The notes under the pieces were generated by a model. It was not told the DNA's origin and ran no database searches. It saw only the letters and a list, made by a program, of their open reading frames with translations. Below are positions 20,287 to 30,656 of a stretch of 64,000 bases of DNA, piece after piece. The translations under genes were made by a program, and so were the position numbers. Numbering within the stretch: the stretch's first letter is position 1; each line of letters begins with the position of its first letter. This DNA comes from Pseudovibrio sp. JCM 19062 (GTDB lineage Bacteria > Pseudomonadota > Alphaproteobacteria > Rhizobiales > Stappiaceae), in contig BAXV01000002.1 in NCBI GenBank assembly GCA_001310715.1, positions 62,001 to 126,000 of the forward strand, in the 5' to 3' direction.

Positions 20287-21605
20287 GTGCTGTCCGTACT
20301 CGCGAACCGAACCTACCGCCACCTGTTTCTTGCTCAGGTTATTGCCTTGTTTGGCACCGGCCTTGCCACTGTTGCACTCAGCCTGCTGGCGTTTAACATT
20401 GCCGGAGATAACGCCGGTTCTGTTCTGGGGACTGCTTTTGCGATCAAGATGATTGCGTATGTGGGGTTGGCACCGATTGCAGCTGCTTTTGTTGAACGGT
20501 TGCCACGGCGCACTGTGTTGGTGGGGCTCGACCTTATTCGCGCGGCTGTTGCTCTTGCTTTGCCATTCGTGACGCAGGTCTGGGAAATCTATGTGCTCAT
20601 CTTTGTGCTGCAGGCCGCTTCTGCTGCGTTCACGCCAGCCTTTCAGGCGGTTATTCCTGACGTACTGCCGGAGGAGAAGGATTATACTAACGCCCTTTCC
20701 TAAGTCGCCTTGCATATGATTTGGAAAACCTGCTTAGCCCGACGATTGCAGCTGGTTTGCTTTTGGTGATCAACTTCCATGGCCTGTTTGGTGGCACGGT
20801 AATTGGTTTCCTTGCCTCTGCTGCGCTTGTTGTCTCTATCAGCTTGCCCAAGCTTAAGCCCGTCGAAACCCAGCGTACGGTCAAGCGTATGACGCAGGGC
20901 ACCCGCATTTATCTCAGCACCCCTCGCCTGCGCGGAATGCTTGCGGTTTATCTGGCCGTGGCCGCTGGTGGCGCTATGGTAATTGTAAATACAGTGGTGA
21001 TTGTGCAAGGCACGTTTGCTCTGAAAGCTGATAGTGTTGCCATTGCACTTGCTTGCTTTGGTGCTGGTTCCATGATCACAGCGCTGAGCCTGCCCAAGGT
21101 ACTGGAGCGTTTTAAAGACCGAAGCGTGATGATCTGGGGTGCCGTTGCCATGGCCGCTGCTCTGAGCTTTGGTTTTCTGCTGACAAGCTTTACCGAACTG
21201 TTGTTTCTCTGGTTCCTGATGGGGGTTGGGTATTCTGCCGCGCAGACACCTGCAGGCCGCGTATTGCGCCGCTCTGCGAGGGGTGGTGACCTGCCATCGG
21301 TGTTTGCAAGCCAATTTGCGCTGAGCCATGTGTGCTGGCTGATTGGCTACCCCCTTGCAGGATGGATTGGTGCCAGTTTTGGCATTCCTGTCAGCTTTCT
21401 CGCCATGGCCGTGTTGGCATGGCTCAGCGTTGCAGCCGCTATGATTTTGTGGCCAAGCAAGGATGCGAAGAAGCTACGCCACTCCCACGAAGATCTGCCG
21501 GAGAATGATCCGCACTGGTCCAAGGGCGTCGACAAGGTCGGCAAGAGCCACGTGCATGAGTTCAAGATTGATGATCTGCATACGCGGTGGCCGAGCAGTC
21601 TCTGA
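20287..21605 (+). CDS. Major facilitator superfamily transporter (one frameshift)
   Basis: This is an inner-membrane secondary transporter of about 440 residues. The GTG start follows an AAGGAG site. The N-half has LANRTYRHLFLAQVIALFGTG, typical of the MFS_3/EntS-like drug and siderophore exporters, and VERLPRRTVLVGLDLIRA, the motif A-like loop. After NALS at 20698 a C is missing from a CCC run; correction gives LSRLAYDLENLLSPTIAAGLL and joins the C-half with its remaining helices. The C-terminal tail after MILWPSKDAKK is hydrophilic and His-containing. The substrate cannot be told. Confidence 0.85.
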
Positions 21606-21618
21606 CGCTTGTTCCTGA

Positions 21619-22377
21619 TCAGACACGGCCCAGACGTATGGCGATGGGCCAGCTGATCTTGCGAAGCTGCTGAGGATCTCCCCAAGGACTAGCGAGCTGA
21701 TCCGCAAAGTTTTCCATCAGGTTTTGCTTGCCAGCTTTTGCTGCGGCTTTAACTGTGGACCACGTGCGCACGTAGCCAAGAAACTGTTCCAGTGTCCACT
21801 CACGTTCAATCGTCATTTGCGGGTGGTCCAGCTCCTGAAACGGGAAGTCAATACTGGTGTAGCCGTTGTCGACATGTTGGCGCTCCGGGGGCCAGTAAGG
21901 GCGAGTTTCGTTCTGGTAGAACTGGCGGAAGCGAGTGTTGCAGGCACTATCATCAATGGCGAGAACCCCATAACTGACGAGTGCAAGCAGGCAGTCTGGT
22001 GCTGCCACGCGCCGAACTTCCTTATAAAATCTTGGCAGGTCGAACCAGTGAGCTGCCTGTGCGGCAACAATCAGGTTCACGCTAGCATCTTCTGCGGAGC
22101 ATTGCTCTGCCGGTTCTACGGCAAAATGAATGTTTGAGACGGGTACAGCGTTCTCGATTTGGGAAGCGCTGACGTCTATTGCCAGCACCTGCTGGAAGTG
22201 ACTGGCAAGTAATGTGCTGAACTGGCCGTTTCCGCAACCTACATCAACTGCCAGATTATGCTGGGCACATTGGGAAGCTATAAACGCCACCAGTTCGGCG
22301 GGATAGCTTGGGCGGTATTTTGCGTAGTCCTCGCCCGCGGTCAGGAAGTGTGATGCGGCCGGATTGTTCTGCGTCAT
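21619..22377 (-). CDS. Class I SAM-dependent methyltransferase
   Basis: This intact protein has 252 residues from the ATG at 22377, chosen over an upstream in-frame ATG because conserved sequence starts there. It begins with ASHFLTAGEDYAKYRPSYPAEL, the start of the Tam/Crg1-like methyltransferase family. The SAM-binding motif I is AVDVGCGNGQFSTLL, followed by VLAIDVSASQIENA (motif II) and VAAQAAHWFD (post motif). The C-terminal half has YRTW-type EQFLGYVRTWSTV. Known relatives methylate small acids such as trans-aconitate, but the substrate here is open. It lies just downstream of the OmpA-lipoprotein gene on the same strand, with a terminator between them. Confidence 0.88.
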   Translation of the reverse strand: MTQNNPAASHFLTAGEDYAKYRPSYPAELVAFIASQCAQHNLAVDVGCGNGQFSTLLASHFQQVLAIDVSASQIENAVPVSNIHFAVEPAEQCSAEDASVNLIVAAQAAHWFDLPRFYKEVRRVAAPDCLLALVSYGVLAIDDSACNTRFRQFYQNETRPYWPPERQHVDNGYTSIDFPFQELDHPQMTIEREWTLEQFLGYVRTWSTVKAAAKAGKQNLMENFADQLASPWGDPQQLRKISWPIAIRLGRV

Positions 22378-22411
22378 GCGTTTGCCTCCCTCACTGTGGG
22401 AGCAGCCTAAC

Positions 22412-22443
22412 AAAAAAACGCGGCCCCGGCAAGGGACCGCGTT
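22412..22443 (-). terminator. Rho-independent terminator after the OmpA lipoprotein gene
   Basis: On the minus strand, AACGCGGTCCC and GGGGCCGCGTT form an 11-bp stem with one mismatch around TTGCC, followed by seven T. It separates the OmpA-family gene from the methyltransferase. Confidence 0.85.
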
Positions 22444-22467
22444 CCAAAACTTTTGCCTGTCGGGCGA

Positions 22468-23129
22468 TTAGTTCATCGGCGACAAGATGATCTCTACACG
22501 GCGGTTCTGTGCACGGCCAGCTTCGGTTGCGTTGGAAGCAATCGGGCTGCTCATGCCGTAGCCAGCTGCGGAGATGCGTGCACCGTTAACGCCTGATTAA
22601 ACAGGTAGCTGCTGACGGAGTCTGCGCGGCGCTGGGACAGGCCAATGTTGAACTCGGCAGAACCGGTGTTGTCGGTGTGGCCGTAGATGTTCAGACGGGT
22701 CTGTGGGAATTCTTTCGCCACCAGCGCCACACTGTTGAGCACCTGCATAGCGCGGGAGGACAGTGTTGCCTGACCAACAGCGAAGGTCACGTCGTTTGGC
22801 ATGTTCAGGACGATCTGGTTGCCATTACGGGTGACGGAAACGCCGGATGACTGGAGCTGCGCACGAAGCTGCGATTCCTGACGGTCCATGTAGTTACCGA
22901 TACCACCACCGAGCAGGCCGCCAGCAGCTGCACCGACGAGAGCGCCTTCAACACGTGCACTCTTGCCGCCTGCAAGAGCACCAATGACAGCGCCTGTCGC
23001 TGCGCCCAGCCCCGCACCGCCTGCGGTTTTGGAAATACCAGACTCACCCGTGTATGGGTTGGTTGTGGTACATGCTGCAACGGAGAGGCCAAGAACGACA
23101 GCGATCGCGGCGTGCATCAGTTTTTTCAT
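22468..23129 (-). CDS. OmpA-family lipoprotein with glycine-zipper domain, YiaD-like (one frameshift)
   Basis: This is an outer-membrane lipoprotein that binds peptidoglycan. MKKLMHAAIAVVLGLSVAAC is a lipoprotein signal with the lipidated Cys at residue 20. A glycine-zipper segment (about residues 37-85: GGAGLGAATGAVIGALAGG, GALVGAAAGGLLGGGIGNYM) is followed by the OmpA domain with DVTFAVGQATLSS and IYGHTDNTGSAEFN, including the diaminopimelate-contacting Asp. Near 22592 one G is missing after SSYLFNQ. The corrected end, GVNGARISAAGYG...NRRVEIIL, completes the OmpA motif. The length of about 220 residues matches YiaD-type proteins. Confidence 0.92.
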
Positions 23130-23467
23130 TTAAATTTCTCACATCGTAATTTTTGAAGGCAGATGAAACAGAATGCCTCTCGCCTTACATAGAACGTTAA
23201 CCCTATGAAAAGGTACTGAGCTCCTAATACAAGTACCCAACCTTGTTGTATCCTTGAATTCCACCGGGTTCCGCCCAGAAAACTGCCATTTTTGTTGAAA
23301 CGCGCAGGCAATCGTGAAAATTTTCGATGAATTCAACAAAGCATTTTGACACACTAAAATTCGCCACAATCACGCAAGGAATTTTAAAGTACGCTGCTTA
23401 ACGCCGTTTTTTCCAAAAAGGCGAACACTAGTGGGAACCCGAAGTAAAAATAAGAAGGTGGGGTTCC

Positions 23468-25287
23468 ATGAAAACGGCGCTTGTCCTTGCATTCAGCATT
23501 CTCAGCATAACGTGGTCATTTGCACAAAGCCCAAACGACGGCAGTGAGTTGCTTTTTGCACCTGACCAACCTGCTCCCCCTGAGCAGCCTTGCGTTACCT
23601 TGAGCAACGATAAGAATATTTGCGGGCAGGCCGATAACAGCGGCAGCCAGCTTCTCAGCATCTTTAAGGGTGTACAGTACGGGCAAGCGGCACGCTGGCA
23701 GCCTTCCAGCGTGTTTGATGAGTATGAGCCAATGGCATTGAGGCCTTACAGTATGGTGCCCGGTGCCCCCAACCTATTAGCAAACCAGAGGATCAGATAC
23801 GGGGTGAAGAGGACTGCCTCTACCTGAACGTCTGGGCTCCAGACGGGGCGATCAAGAATTCGAGCAAGCTGCCTGTCATGGTGTTTTTCCATGGGGGTGG
23901 CTTTATGGCTGGCGGTGCAGACCAAGTCTATCATGCTGCTAACGACGAGATCGTTGAGCTTTATTCCGGCAATTCGTTTGCGGCGGATCAGAGTGTCGTG
24001 CTGGTTACCGTCAACTTCCGCCTTGGTATTTTAGGGACGCTGGCGACAGACGGTATTACAGGACAAGACCCTGCCAACGGCGGCAACTACGGATTTCAGG
24101 ACCAGCAGACTGCGCTGAACTGGGTGAAAAAGCACATCGAATCGTTTGGAGGCGACCCAGATCAGGTGACCATTTTTGGGGCCAGTTCCGGTGCCATGGC
24201 TGTTGGCCTGCACATGTTCAGCGCAGACAGCTCGCAGGACTTGTTCCAGGCAGGTATTATGCAAAGCAGTGCTGCGGCCTACAGATACCGTGATAAAGAT
24301 GAAGGACGGGACCTATTCTATTTCTATCTCAAGTGCCTGAGAGCGACTATTCGTAATCCAGCTTCCACTGAATGTGCGATGACGGCACAGCTTGATGATC
24401 TGGAACAGGCAAATACCCGGCAGATCCTTCTTGCACAGGCGCTTCTTCAGGAGACACTTTCCAAGAAAGGCGTGTTCCTGAGCGGCCTGCCCGGCAGCCT
24501 TACCTTCTCTCCGATCATCGATGGTGAGTTTCTCAAGGAACAGCCCGATATCCAGATGGAGCAAGGAAACAACAAACCGCTCATGCTGGGGTTCAACAAA
24601 GATGAGGGGGTTTTGTTTGCTAACTCCATTGATGCGGGTGGCGACCTGAATGCGGTGACCTTCAACGGGATACTGGGGCGCGACTATGAAGAGCCTATGG
24701 TGATCGTGGACCGTGATGGCTATGCTGCTGTAACACCGGCAACAAACGGTCTGCAGCCCAGAACGCCCGCGACTGCCCTTTCCAATCTGATCGGGAACTC
24801 GGTTTTTGCGTGCCCGACCATGTCTGCCAATCTTGAGGCAGAAGCACCAAGCCAGAACACCTGGCTATATTTCTTCGCGCAGACCTCGGTTGCAAATATT
24901 CAAGCACCACCGACCGACAGCGCATTGAACAATGTTTGCGGGCCTGACAATGAGTGGGGCAATGCCTGCCATACATCAGAACTGCCATTTGTGTTCAACA
25001 CCATGCCAGCAGGTGCAACGCAGGAAGATAGAGATCTGGCGGCGAAAATGAATGGGCTTTGGGCGCAATTTGCAAAGACGCCTGAGGTAGGGCCTGCAGA
25101 CGACTGGATGCTGTGGACCTTGCCAGCCGTCGGCAACCCGGCAAACTTCAACGTATTGCAGGGAGCGTCTCTGGAGAACACCTATGCGGATCTGTTTGAG
25201 CAATCCGACTGTTCGTTCTGGCTTGCAGAGGTGATTGAGAAAAACGCGAATGCGATTGTTATTCCGCAGCAGTTGCCAGAGGAATAA
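23468..25287 (+). CDS. Secreted carboxylesterase, type B family (one frameshift)
   Basis: This is an alpha/beta-hydrolase of about 606 residues with a Sec signal peptide (MKTALVLAFSILSITWSFAQ). FKGVQYGQAARWQPS opens the fold. Near 23734 one G is missing, and the corrected frame reads YGARCPQPISKPED...EEDCLYLNVWAPDG. The oxyanion hole is FFHGGGFMAGG. The nucleophile elbow is IFGASSGAMA (G-A-S-S-G rather than the usual G-E-S-A-G). The acid is in FNKDEGVLF, and the catalytic His is in CHTSELPFVF. Family members hydrolyse carboxylic esters of varied size, and the export signal points to periplasmic or extracellular substrates. It has no operon partners; tRNA-His follows on the other strand. Confidence 0.9.
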
Positions 25288-25368
25288 GTGAGCATCTTCA
25301 AGAAGTAAGGGGAAGCACTGGCGAAGCAGATGATCTCAACTATCTCACTAAGGAGCCTTAAGAAGAGA

Positions 25369-25445
25369 TGGTACAGACGAGTGGATTTGAACCACCGACC
25401 TTCGGAGCCACAATCCGACGCTCTAACCAACTGAGCTACGTCTGC
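25369..25445 (-). tRNA. tRNA-His (anticodon GTG)
   Basis: The minus-strand 77-base gene begins GCAGACGTAGCTCAG and ends CGTCTGT, A73 and encoded CCA. The anticodon loop TTGTGGC puts GTG at 34-36. The base before G1 is A and the discriminator is A73, so the usual G-1:C73 pair of tRNA-His is not encoded. This is the known alphaproteobacterial variant. Confidence 0.96.
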
Positions 25446-25600
25446 TTGCCAGTGGCGCGGAACATAGGTTCAATTTTTGAGGTTGGCAAGTCCCTTGGAA
25501 CCTCAAAATGCAAAAAGTCCACAACACTGATAAAAAAATCGCTAGTTACCCACTGCAACTACGTGGTTTCACTCTGTTTTTCAGCGACTTAAACGCAAAA

Positions 25601-25646
25601 TCCTCCCGCTTGAGTTGCAAAAAGTGCTGCAATTCAAACGGGAGGA
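25601..25646 (-). terminator. Bidirectional hairpin terminator after phasin gene
   Basis: TCCTCCCG and TTGAGTTGCA pair with TGCAATTCAA and CGGGAGGA, an 18-bp stem with one mismatched pair. On the minus strand it is followed by TTTTGCGTTT. It lies 31 bases past the phasin stop. Confidence 0.85.
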
Positions 25647-25676
25647 GATGTTTTTCGTAAAAGAAATTTTTGGCGA

Positions 25677-26180
25677 TTATGCCAGTTTCATTTCTTTCAT
25701 GGACTTGTCGAAGGCTTCTTTTGCAGGCTCGGATACAGTGGTTGCAAGTTTGGTTGCAGTTTCCTGCATGTCTTTCACCTGCTGGCTCACTGTGTCGTAC
25801 TGCTGGCGTGTAAAAGCGGACTGAAGTTCGATGGCTTCAGACAGGCTCTTCACACTGAACAGGTCACGAATGTGCGTGAATGCCGCTTCAGAGTTTTCTT
25901 TTGCGGCGTCGACAGCCTTCAGGTTGAATTCCATGATGCTGTCGCGAGTGACTTCGATGGTTTCTTCAAGCATCGCAGTTGCTTCTTCCGAAGCAGTTTT
26001 CACTTTTGCATAACCTTCGCGCGCCTGATCGACGCTCTTTTCAGTCATTTCCTGAATAAATGCAGGTACTTCCATCTTATTCATAGCAAACACCTCATTT
26101 TCTACAGACTTGGAGGCCTTGGAAACAGTCTCTTCCGTCTTCGTCTCGGATTTAGCAGTATTAGTTTTGGCATTAGTCAT
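25677..26180 (-). CDS. Phasin family protein
   Basis: This intact 167-residue, fully helical protein is of the Phasin_2 family. The first 45 residues are Thr/Lys/Glu-rich (TAKSETKTEETVSKASKSVE). The phasin domain follows with FIQEMTEKSVDQAREGYAKVKTA and FSVKSLSEAIELQSAFTRQQY, the conserved amphipathic repeats that coat polyhydroxyalkanoate granules. An AAGGAG site precedes the start, and a hairpin at 26229-26246 lies in the 5' leader. A second phasin-like gene follows upstream at 26485. No PHA synthase is in the window, so the granule role rests on family knowledge. Confidence 0.9.
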   Translation of the reverse strand: MTNAKTNTAKSETKTEETVSKASKSVENEVFAMNKMEVPAFIQEMTEKSVDQAREGYAKVKTASEEATAMLEETIEVTRDSIMEFNLKAVDAAKENSEAAFTHIRDLFSVKSLSEAIELQSAFTRQQYDTVSQQVKDMQETATKLATTVSEPAKEAFDKSMKEMKLA

Positions 26181-26484
26181 TGTAATCGCTCCTTATCGTC
26201 TTGGGAGGAACATCAAGGATCAAAAGGGAGAGACCAATCTCTCCTTAGGTCAACTTAAAACTAATATAGGAGGTTTTTTTTGTGCGTTGCAACATTATTT
26301 TGCAGTGCAACATAATGGATATGACTTAAGCTGCTGAAAGGAGAAAGAAAACTTTTTTTATTCTTGTGGTGTAAATCGCGGTTTTACACCGGAGGGTTTT
26401 AGCGACTCACCCTACATGAGGCAAAGAATCGCCTCATGCCACCCTTGATTTTTCTTTGAAGACCCTGCGTCAGGAAAGCTTTTC
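26181..26484. other. Intergenic region between the phasin genes
   Basis: This 304-base gap contains three hairpins. They are a leader hairpin at 26229-26246 (GGAGAGA/TCTCTCC), an 8-bp stem at 26368-26390 (GGTGTAAA/TTTACACC) and a 7-bp stem at 26416-26437 (ATGAGGC/GCCTCAT). The last two may terminate the upstream phasin transcript, but neither has a good T tract on the minus strand. No gene is seen. Confidence 0.5.
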
Positions 26485-26871
26485 TCAGCGATCGCCCGCC
26501 TTCTTGGCAGCTTCCTGCACAACCTTCGTAGCCTTCTCTCCCATCTCGCGCATTTGCGCTCCATTTTGCGCCATTTGCTTATGCAGGTACTCTTGCTGCA
26601 GAGCCATCAGTTCTTCCAGATCCTGCGCCTGACACATGCGCTGTGCCAACTCAAAAGCAGAGCTCACGTTCTGCTCGGCAAATGTGAGAGCCTGACGGTG
26701 TATGTCGGAGGAATCAGAGTGCATCGAGCTTGAGGCGTCCTCCATGTTGCTGACCGCATTTTCGGTTGCATCCATGAAGTTATCAAAAGCCTTGCGTGCC
26801 TGATCAATACTTCGATCCGCAAACTCACGCATTTGATCTGAAACTTCAAAGGGATTTTTCGTATCTGCCAT
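26485..26871 (-). CDS. Phasin family protein (second copy)
   Basis: This 128-residue helical protein starts MADTKNPFEVSDQMREFADR. The start at 26871 is supported by a GGAGG site; an in-frame ATG 75 bases upstream lacks conservation. The core ADRSIDQARKAFDNFMDATENAV and FELAQRMCQAQDLEELMALQQEYL match the phasin repeat pattern seen in the neighbouring gene, with which it shares the order SVDQAR/SIDQAR. It ends with a basic tail (AAKKAGDR). It may coat PHA granules together with the larger phasin. The two genes are on the same strand, 304 bases apart, and could be co-regulated. Confidence 0.85.
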   Translation of the reverse strand: MADTKNPFEVSDQMREFADRSIDQARKAFDNFMDATENAVSNMEDASSSMHSDSSDIHRQALTFAEQNVSSAFELAQRMCQAQDLEELMALQQEYLHKQMAQNGAQMREMGEKATKVVQEAAKKAGDR

Positions 26872-27452
26872 GCTCAAGCCTCCACCATTGTAGATTAAGG
26901 TTAGATTCTCAGTGCTGCGAGGGCTTATTCCCGCTCCTGTTTGCAACTCGTTTACTCTGTTGTGGCAATGCTATACTTAACTATAGGGAAAGAAAATAGG
27001 AGCTTAGACGAGGACCGCAGTTTACGGTACCTTAAGTAAGCGGGGCATGGGGGTTAATTAATTTGGTGGTGCGCTTCTATTGGAATTGACAGATGCGAAC
27101 TTCAGCGATCATTTGTTAAAGTGTAAGCCTTTATCAGAATTTAGCTTTTGAAAATGCCGGTGGGTGGGTTGTCATGAAAGACAAGCTCTGGTTTTTCAAA
27201 GCTTCCTGATAAGGTAGGGTGGGGCTAGAATTGGGAAAATAAACTCCTGATAGTAAAACATACCCCTGATAAATTGAGGCAGGTTTCTTTAGTAAGCTTA
27301 CAGCAAAACCGCTGAAGTCGCTTACATGCCCGTTTCAAACCGGATATCATTCAATAGCATCGGTACCTTTGCGTCCTGGTGCCTGTGAAAGAGAGTAGTT
27401 TGCGTTTCTCAACCAACCTTTCTGGGAAACCTTCAGAGTAAGGACCGAGCTC
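26872..27452. other. Intergenic region upstream of the PdhS-like kinase
   Basis: This 581-base gap lies between the divergent phasin and kinase genes. It is rather AT-rich from 26960 to 27340. I see no conserved open frame, RNA gene or strong hairpin. AAGGA at about 27440 precedes the kinase GTG start. Confidence 0.45.
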
Positions 27453-30400
27453 GTGGCTGACTTCGTCTTTAAACGCCGACAACGGCCGATCCGCTTCACA
27501 TGGGAGCTGGACCGAGATGGCTGCATTCGCAGCCTTTCGAAGGAGTTCGCCGAGATTTTGGGGCCGCAGGATGCTGCTTTGATCGGCCTGCCGTTTGAAG
27601 CTGTTCGCAAGAAGCTGAAAATGGGGAAGGTTCCTGCGATCTCCAAAGCCATCAAGAAACAACGCGCTGTGGTTGGCGCTACGATGCTTTGGCCTGCATG
27701 CAATTCCAACAAAGTCGTTCCTGTGGATCTGTCCGCTCAGCCAGTTGAGAGCAAAACTGGCGAGTATGACGGGCTGCGCGGATTTGGGGTTATCCGCAGT
27801 GTGGATGCAAAGGCTGCTGATGAACCGATAGACGCTTGTTGCACTTGGCAAGCTCTGGGCGACTCATAAGGTGGATGGTAAAGACACCAAGGACCTGCCT
27901 GAACCGCCTCCTAATGAGATGATTGCAGCGCCAAGCCTTGAGTTGCCACTTGAGCATGACCAGCCGGAACAGTTTGTCCAAACTGACGTTGCACCAATCG
28001 ATACACCTATGAAGCAGAGACCGAGGCGCTTCAGGTATCAGAACTTTTAGAAGAGCCGGTAGACGATGGTATCACCGCTCCCGGCTTTTTACAGAGTGAG
28101 CCGGAAATTCCCGAGTTGATCATCGATTTCAACGAGGAAGAAGAAGAAGACGGACAGGGTTCGCAGGTCAGTGAAGCTACTGAAACGGCTGCGCAGGATG
28201 CTATTGAAGAGACTGAAACAGCTAGTGAGCCGGTTGAGGAGTTAGTTACTGAGACTGCCACTGAGCCTGAGCCAGAAGAGCCTGTGGAGGCCGAACCTGT
28301 TTCTGTGCCGGATGAACCAGAGGCCCAAGCGCCTTTGGAAGATGGCTTACACATTGTATCAGAGGAAGAGCAGGTTAAAGCTGAAGACGATGAGGGGTAT
28401 CTTCAGCTGACTGATGCGGATGTGCTTGAAGATCCGGCGGATCCTGTGGAGATTGCAGCAACCCCTGAGGTTGAAGTCCTGCAAGAAGATATTGCCGAGC
28501 TGGTAGTGTCGGAGCAGGAAGAGCCTGAGCGTGTCGTAGCTGAAGTGGCAGGACAGGCTGGAGAGGCGCCGCCCATTCCGGCACCAAGCAGCAAAGACGA
28601 TTTTGCCCGTGCCATCGCAAACCTTCCGGATGCACCGCCAAAGCAAACCAGATCCGGTCCTCGCAGCCTTGCGGAGTTGACCAGCAGCATCGTTCGTCTG
28701 GTGGACAAGCAACCTTCTACAAGAGAAAACACACGGCTCTCAAAGCCCGAGCAGGATGCATTTGACAAAATTGCGCGGGCGCTTGGTGCAGAGAAAAAGC
28801 AGGAACCGGCTTCAGCACCAGCTGTGACCTCGAAATCCATTCCGGTAACACCCGAAGAAACGGCTGCGCTGGCTGTGGCGGAAACCAATGTGGTGGAGCC
28901 CGAAGTTGCAAGCAAGCCTGAGGCCACTGCGGATAATATCATTTCGTTGCCTGCGGACTCAGCAGCTCGCGATAAAGACGCGAAGCTGAGAAGAAACATG
29001 GCAATGTCACCCATGTGGTGCTGCCACGTGTTCCGCCGGACATTGAAGAAGCGGCTGAGCGGGCCCGTGAGAAAAATGGACGTATTCCTGATAAGCCAAT
29101 TGTTGCACCGATTGATCCGCGTCTTTTGGATCGTTTGCCAATTGGCGTTGCAATCGTTCGCGAACGTGATGTTGTGTATGCAAACGACACGCTGCTGGAA
29201 TTGCTTGGCTATGACCGCTTTGAAGCGCTGAATGAAGCTGGTGGCCTTGAGGCGATCTTTGCCGAGCCGGAAGAGTGCCCTACTCCTAGCCCGCAGACTG
29301 TTGACCGAGTAGTGCATGTGCGCCTTGCCGGAGGCGGTGTGCTTTCAGCTGATGCGCGAATGCATGCGGTGCCGTGGAATGGTGCGCAGGCCCTCATGAT
29401 CTCTGTGGTTGAGAAAGCACAGGATGATACGTCTGAGGATGAGCCTTCTGTTGCCCCTCGGGCGGCGAGCGCTGGTGCGTCTGAGGCACAGATCAAACAT
29501 TTACATACACGTATTGAAGAGCTGGAGTCCGTACTGGCGACCGCTACAGATGGTGTGCTTGTGATGGATCAACGGGGCATCATCCGCAGCGCTAATCATT
29601 CTGCCGAGCTCTGTTCAATGCCAGTGAGGATGACCTTCTTGGCGCACCGTTTACGACGTTCCTTGCAGATGAAAGCCACATGCTGCGCTGGATTATCTGG
29701 ACGGGCTGGTCGCTAATGGAGTTTCCAGTGTGCTCAATGATGGGCGCGAGGTGATTTGCCAGACGCTGGATGGCGACATCTTCCCGACCTTCTTGAGCAT
29801 GGGACGTGTCAGCCACGCCAACGAGCGGCTGTTCTGCGCTGTTCTGCGTGACATCACCCAGTTCAAGCGCGCTGAAGAAGAGTTGGTAAGTGCGCGCTAC
29901 AAAGCCGAGAAAGCGAATACCCACAAGTCCGAGTATCTGACCAAAATCAGCCACGAGATCCGAACACCTCTTTCAGCGGTCATCGGATTTTCCGAGGTGA
30001 TGCAGGAAGAGCGTTTCGGTGAGCTGGGCAATGTGCGCTACAAAGAGTATGCCCGCGATATTCATCGCTCCTGCTCGCATATGCTGACGCTGATCAACGA
30101 TTTGCTCGATCTGGCCAAGATCGAGGCTGGAAAGATGGATCTGGCGTTTGAGGCAGTCTCTGCAGCGGACATCATTAATGAATGCGTTGCGTTATTACAG
30201 CCGCAAGCCAATGATCGGCGCGTGATCATTCGTGCCAGCACGCCGTTGTCCGTTCCCAAGATTGTGGCTGACCCCAAAACGCTTCGCCAGATCGCGCTGA
30301 ACCTTCTTTCCAATGCCATCAAGTTTAATCGCTCTGGCGGGCAAGTGATTGTTTCTCTTGGGCTTGATGCAAGTGGTGAAGTGCATTTGAAGGTGCGCGA

Positions 30401-30617
30401 TACGGGCCATGGTATGTCCAAGGCCGACCTTGAAGCAGCACTTCAGCCGTTCAGACGACTTGATGCATCGGGATCAACAGAAGGGTCCGGTCTTGGTCTT
30501 CCATTAACCAAAGCTCTTGTGGAAGCAAATCGTGCCTCATTTTCAATAAATTCTGAAGAGGATGAGGGTACGTTAGCCCAAGTTACCTTCCCTCCGCAGC
30601 GCGTACTGGCTGAATAG
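27453..30617 (+). CDS. PdhS-like PAS sensor histidine kinase (five frame breaks)
   Basis: This kinase of about 1,050 residues resembles PdhS, the polar cell-cycle kinase of Hyphomicrobiales that acts on DivK. The N-terminal PAS-like region starts ADFVFKRRQRPIRFTWELDR. A long acidic, Glu/Pro-rich linker spans about 28040-28560. Further PAS domains follow (LPIGVAIVRERDVVYANDTLLELLGY; ATDGVLVMDQRGIIRSAN). The kinase core has the H-box SHEIRTPLSAVIGFSEVM, N-box LNLLSNAIKF, G1 VRDTGHGMS and G2 GSGLGLPLTKA. Frame breaks: near 27835 (+1 or -2), 28008 (C lost), 28982, 29608 and 29685 (each one G lost). Conservation resumes at once after each. In relatives this gene is essential, so the breaks are suspicious. 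Confidence 0.85.
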
Positions 30618-30656
30618 TGCGCTCCTGCGGTGGGCTGACCTTCGCAGGAGATGCAC

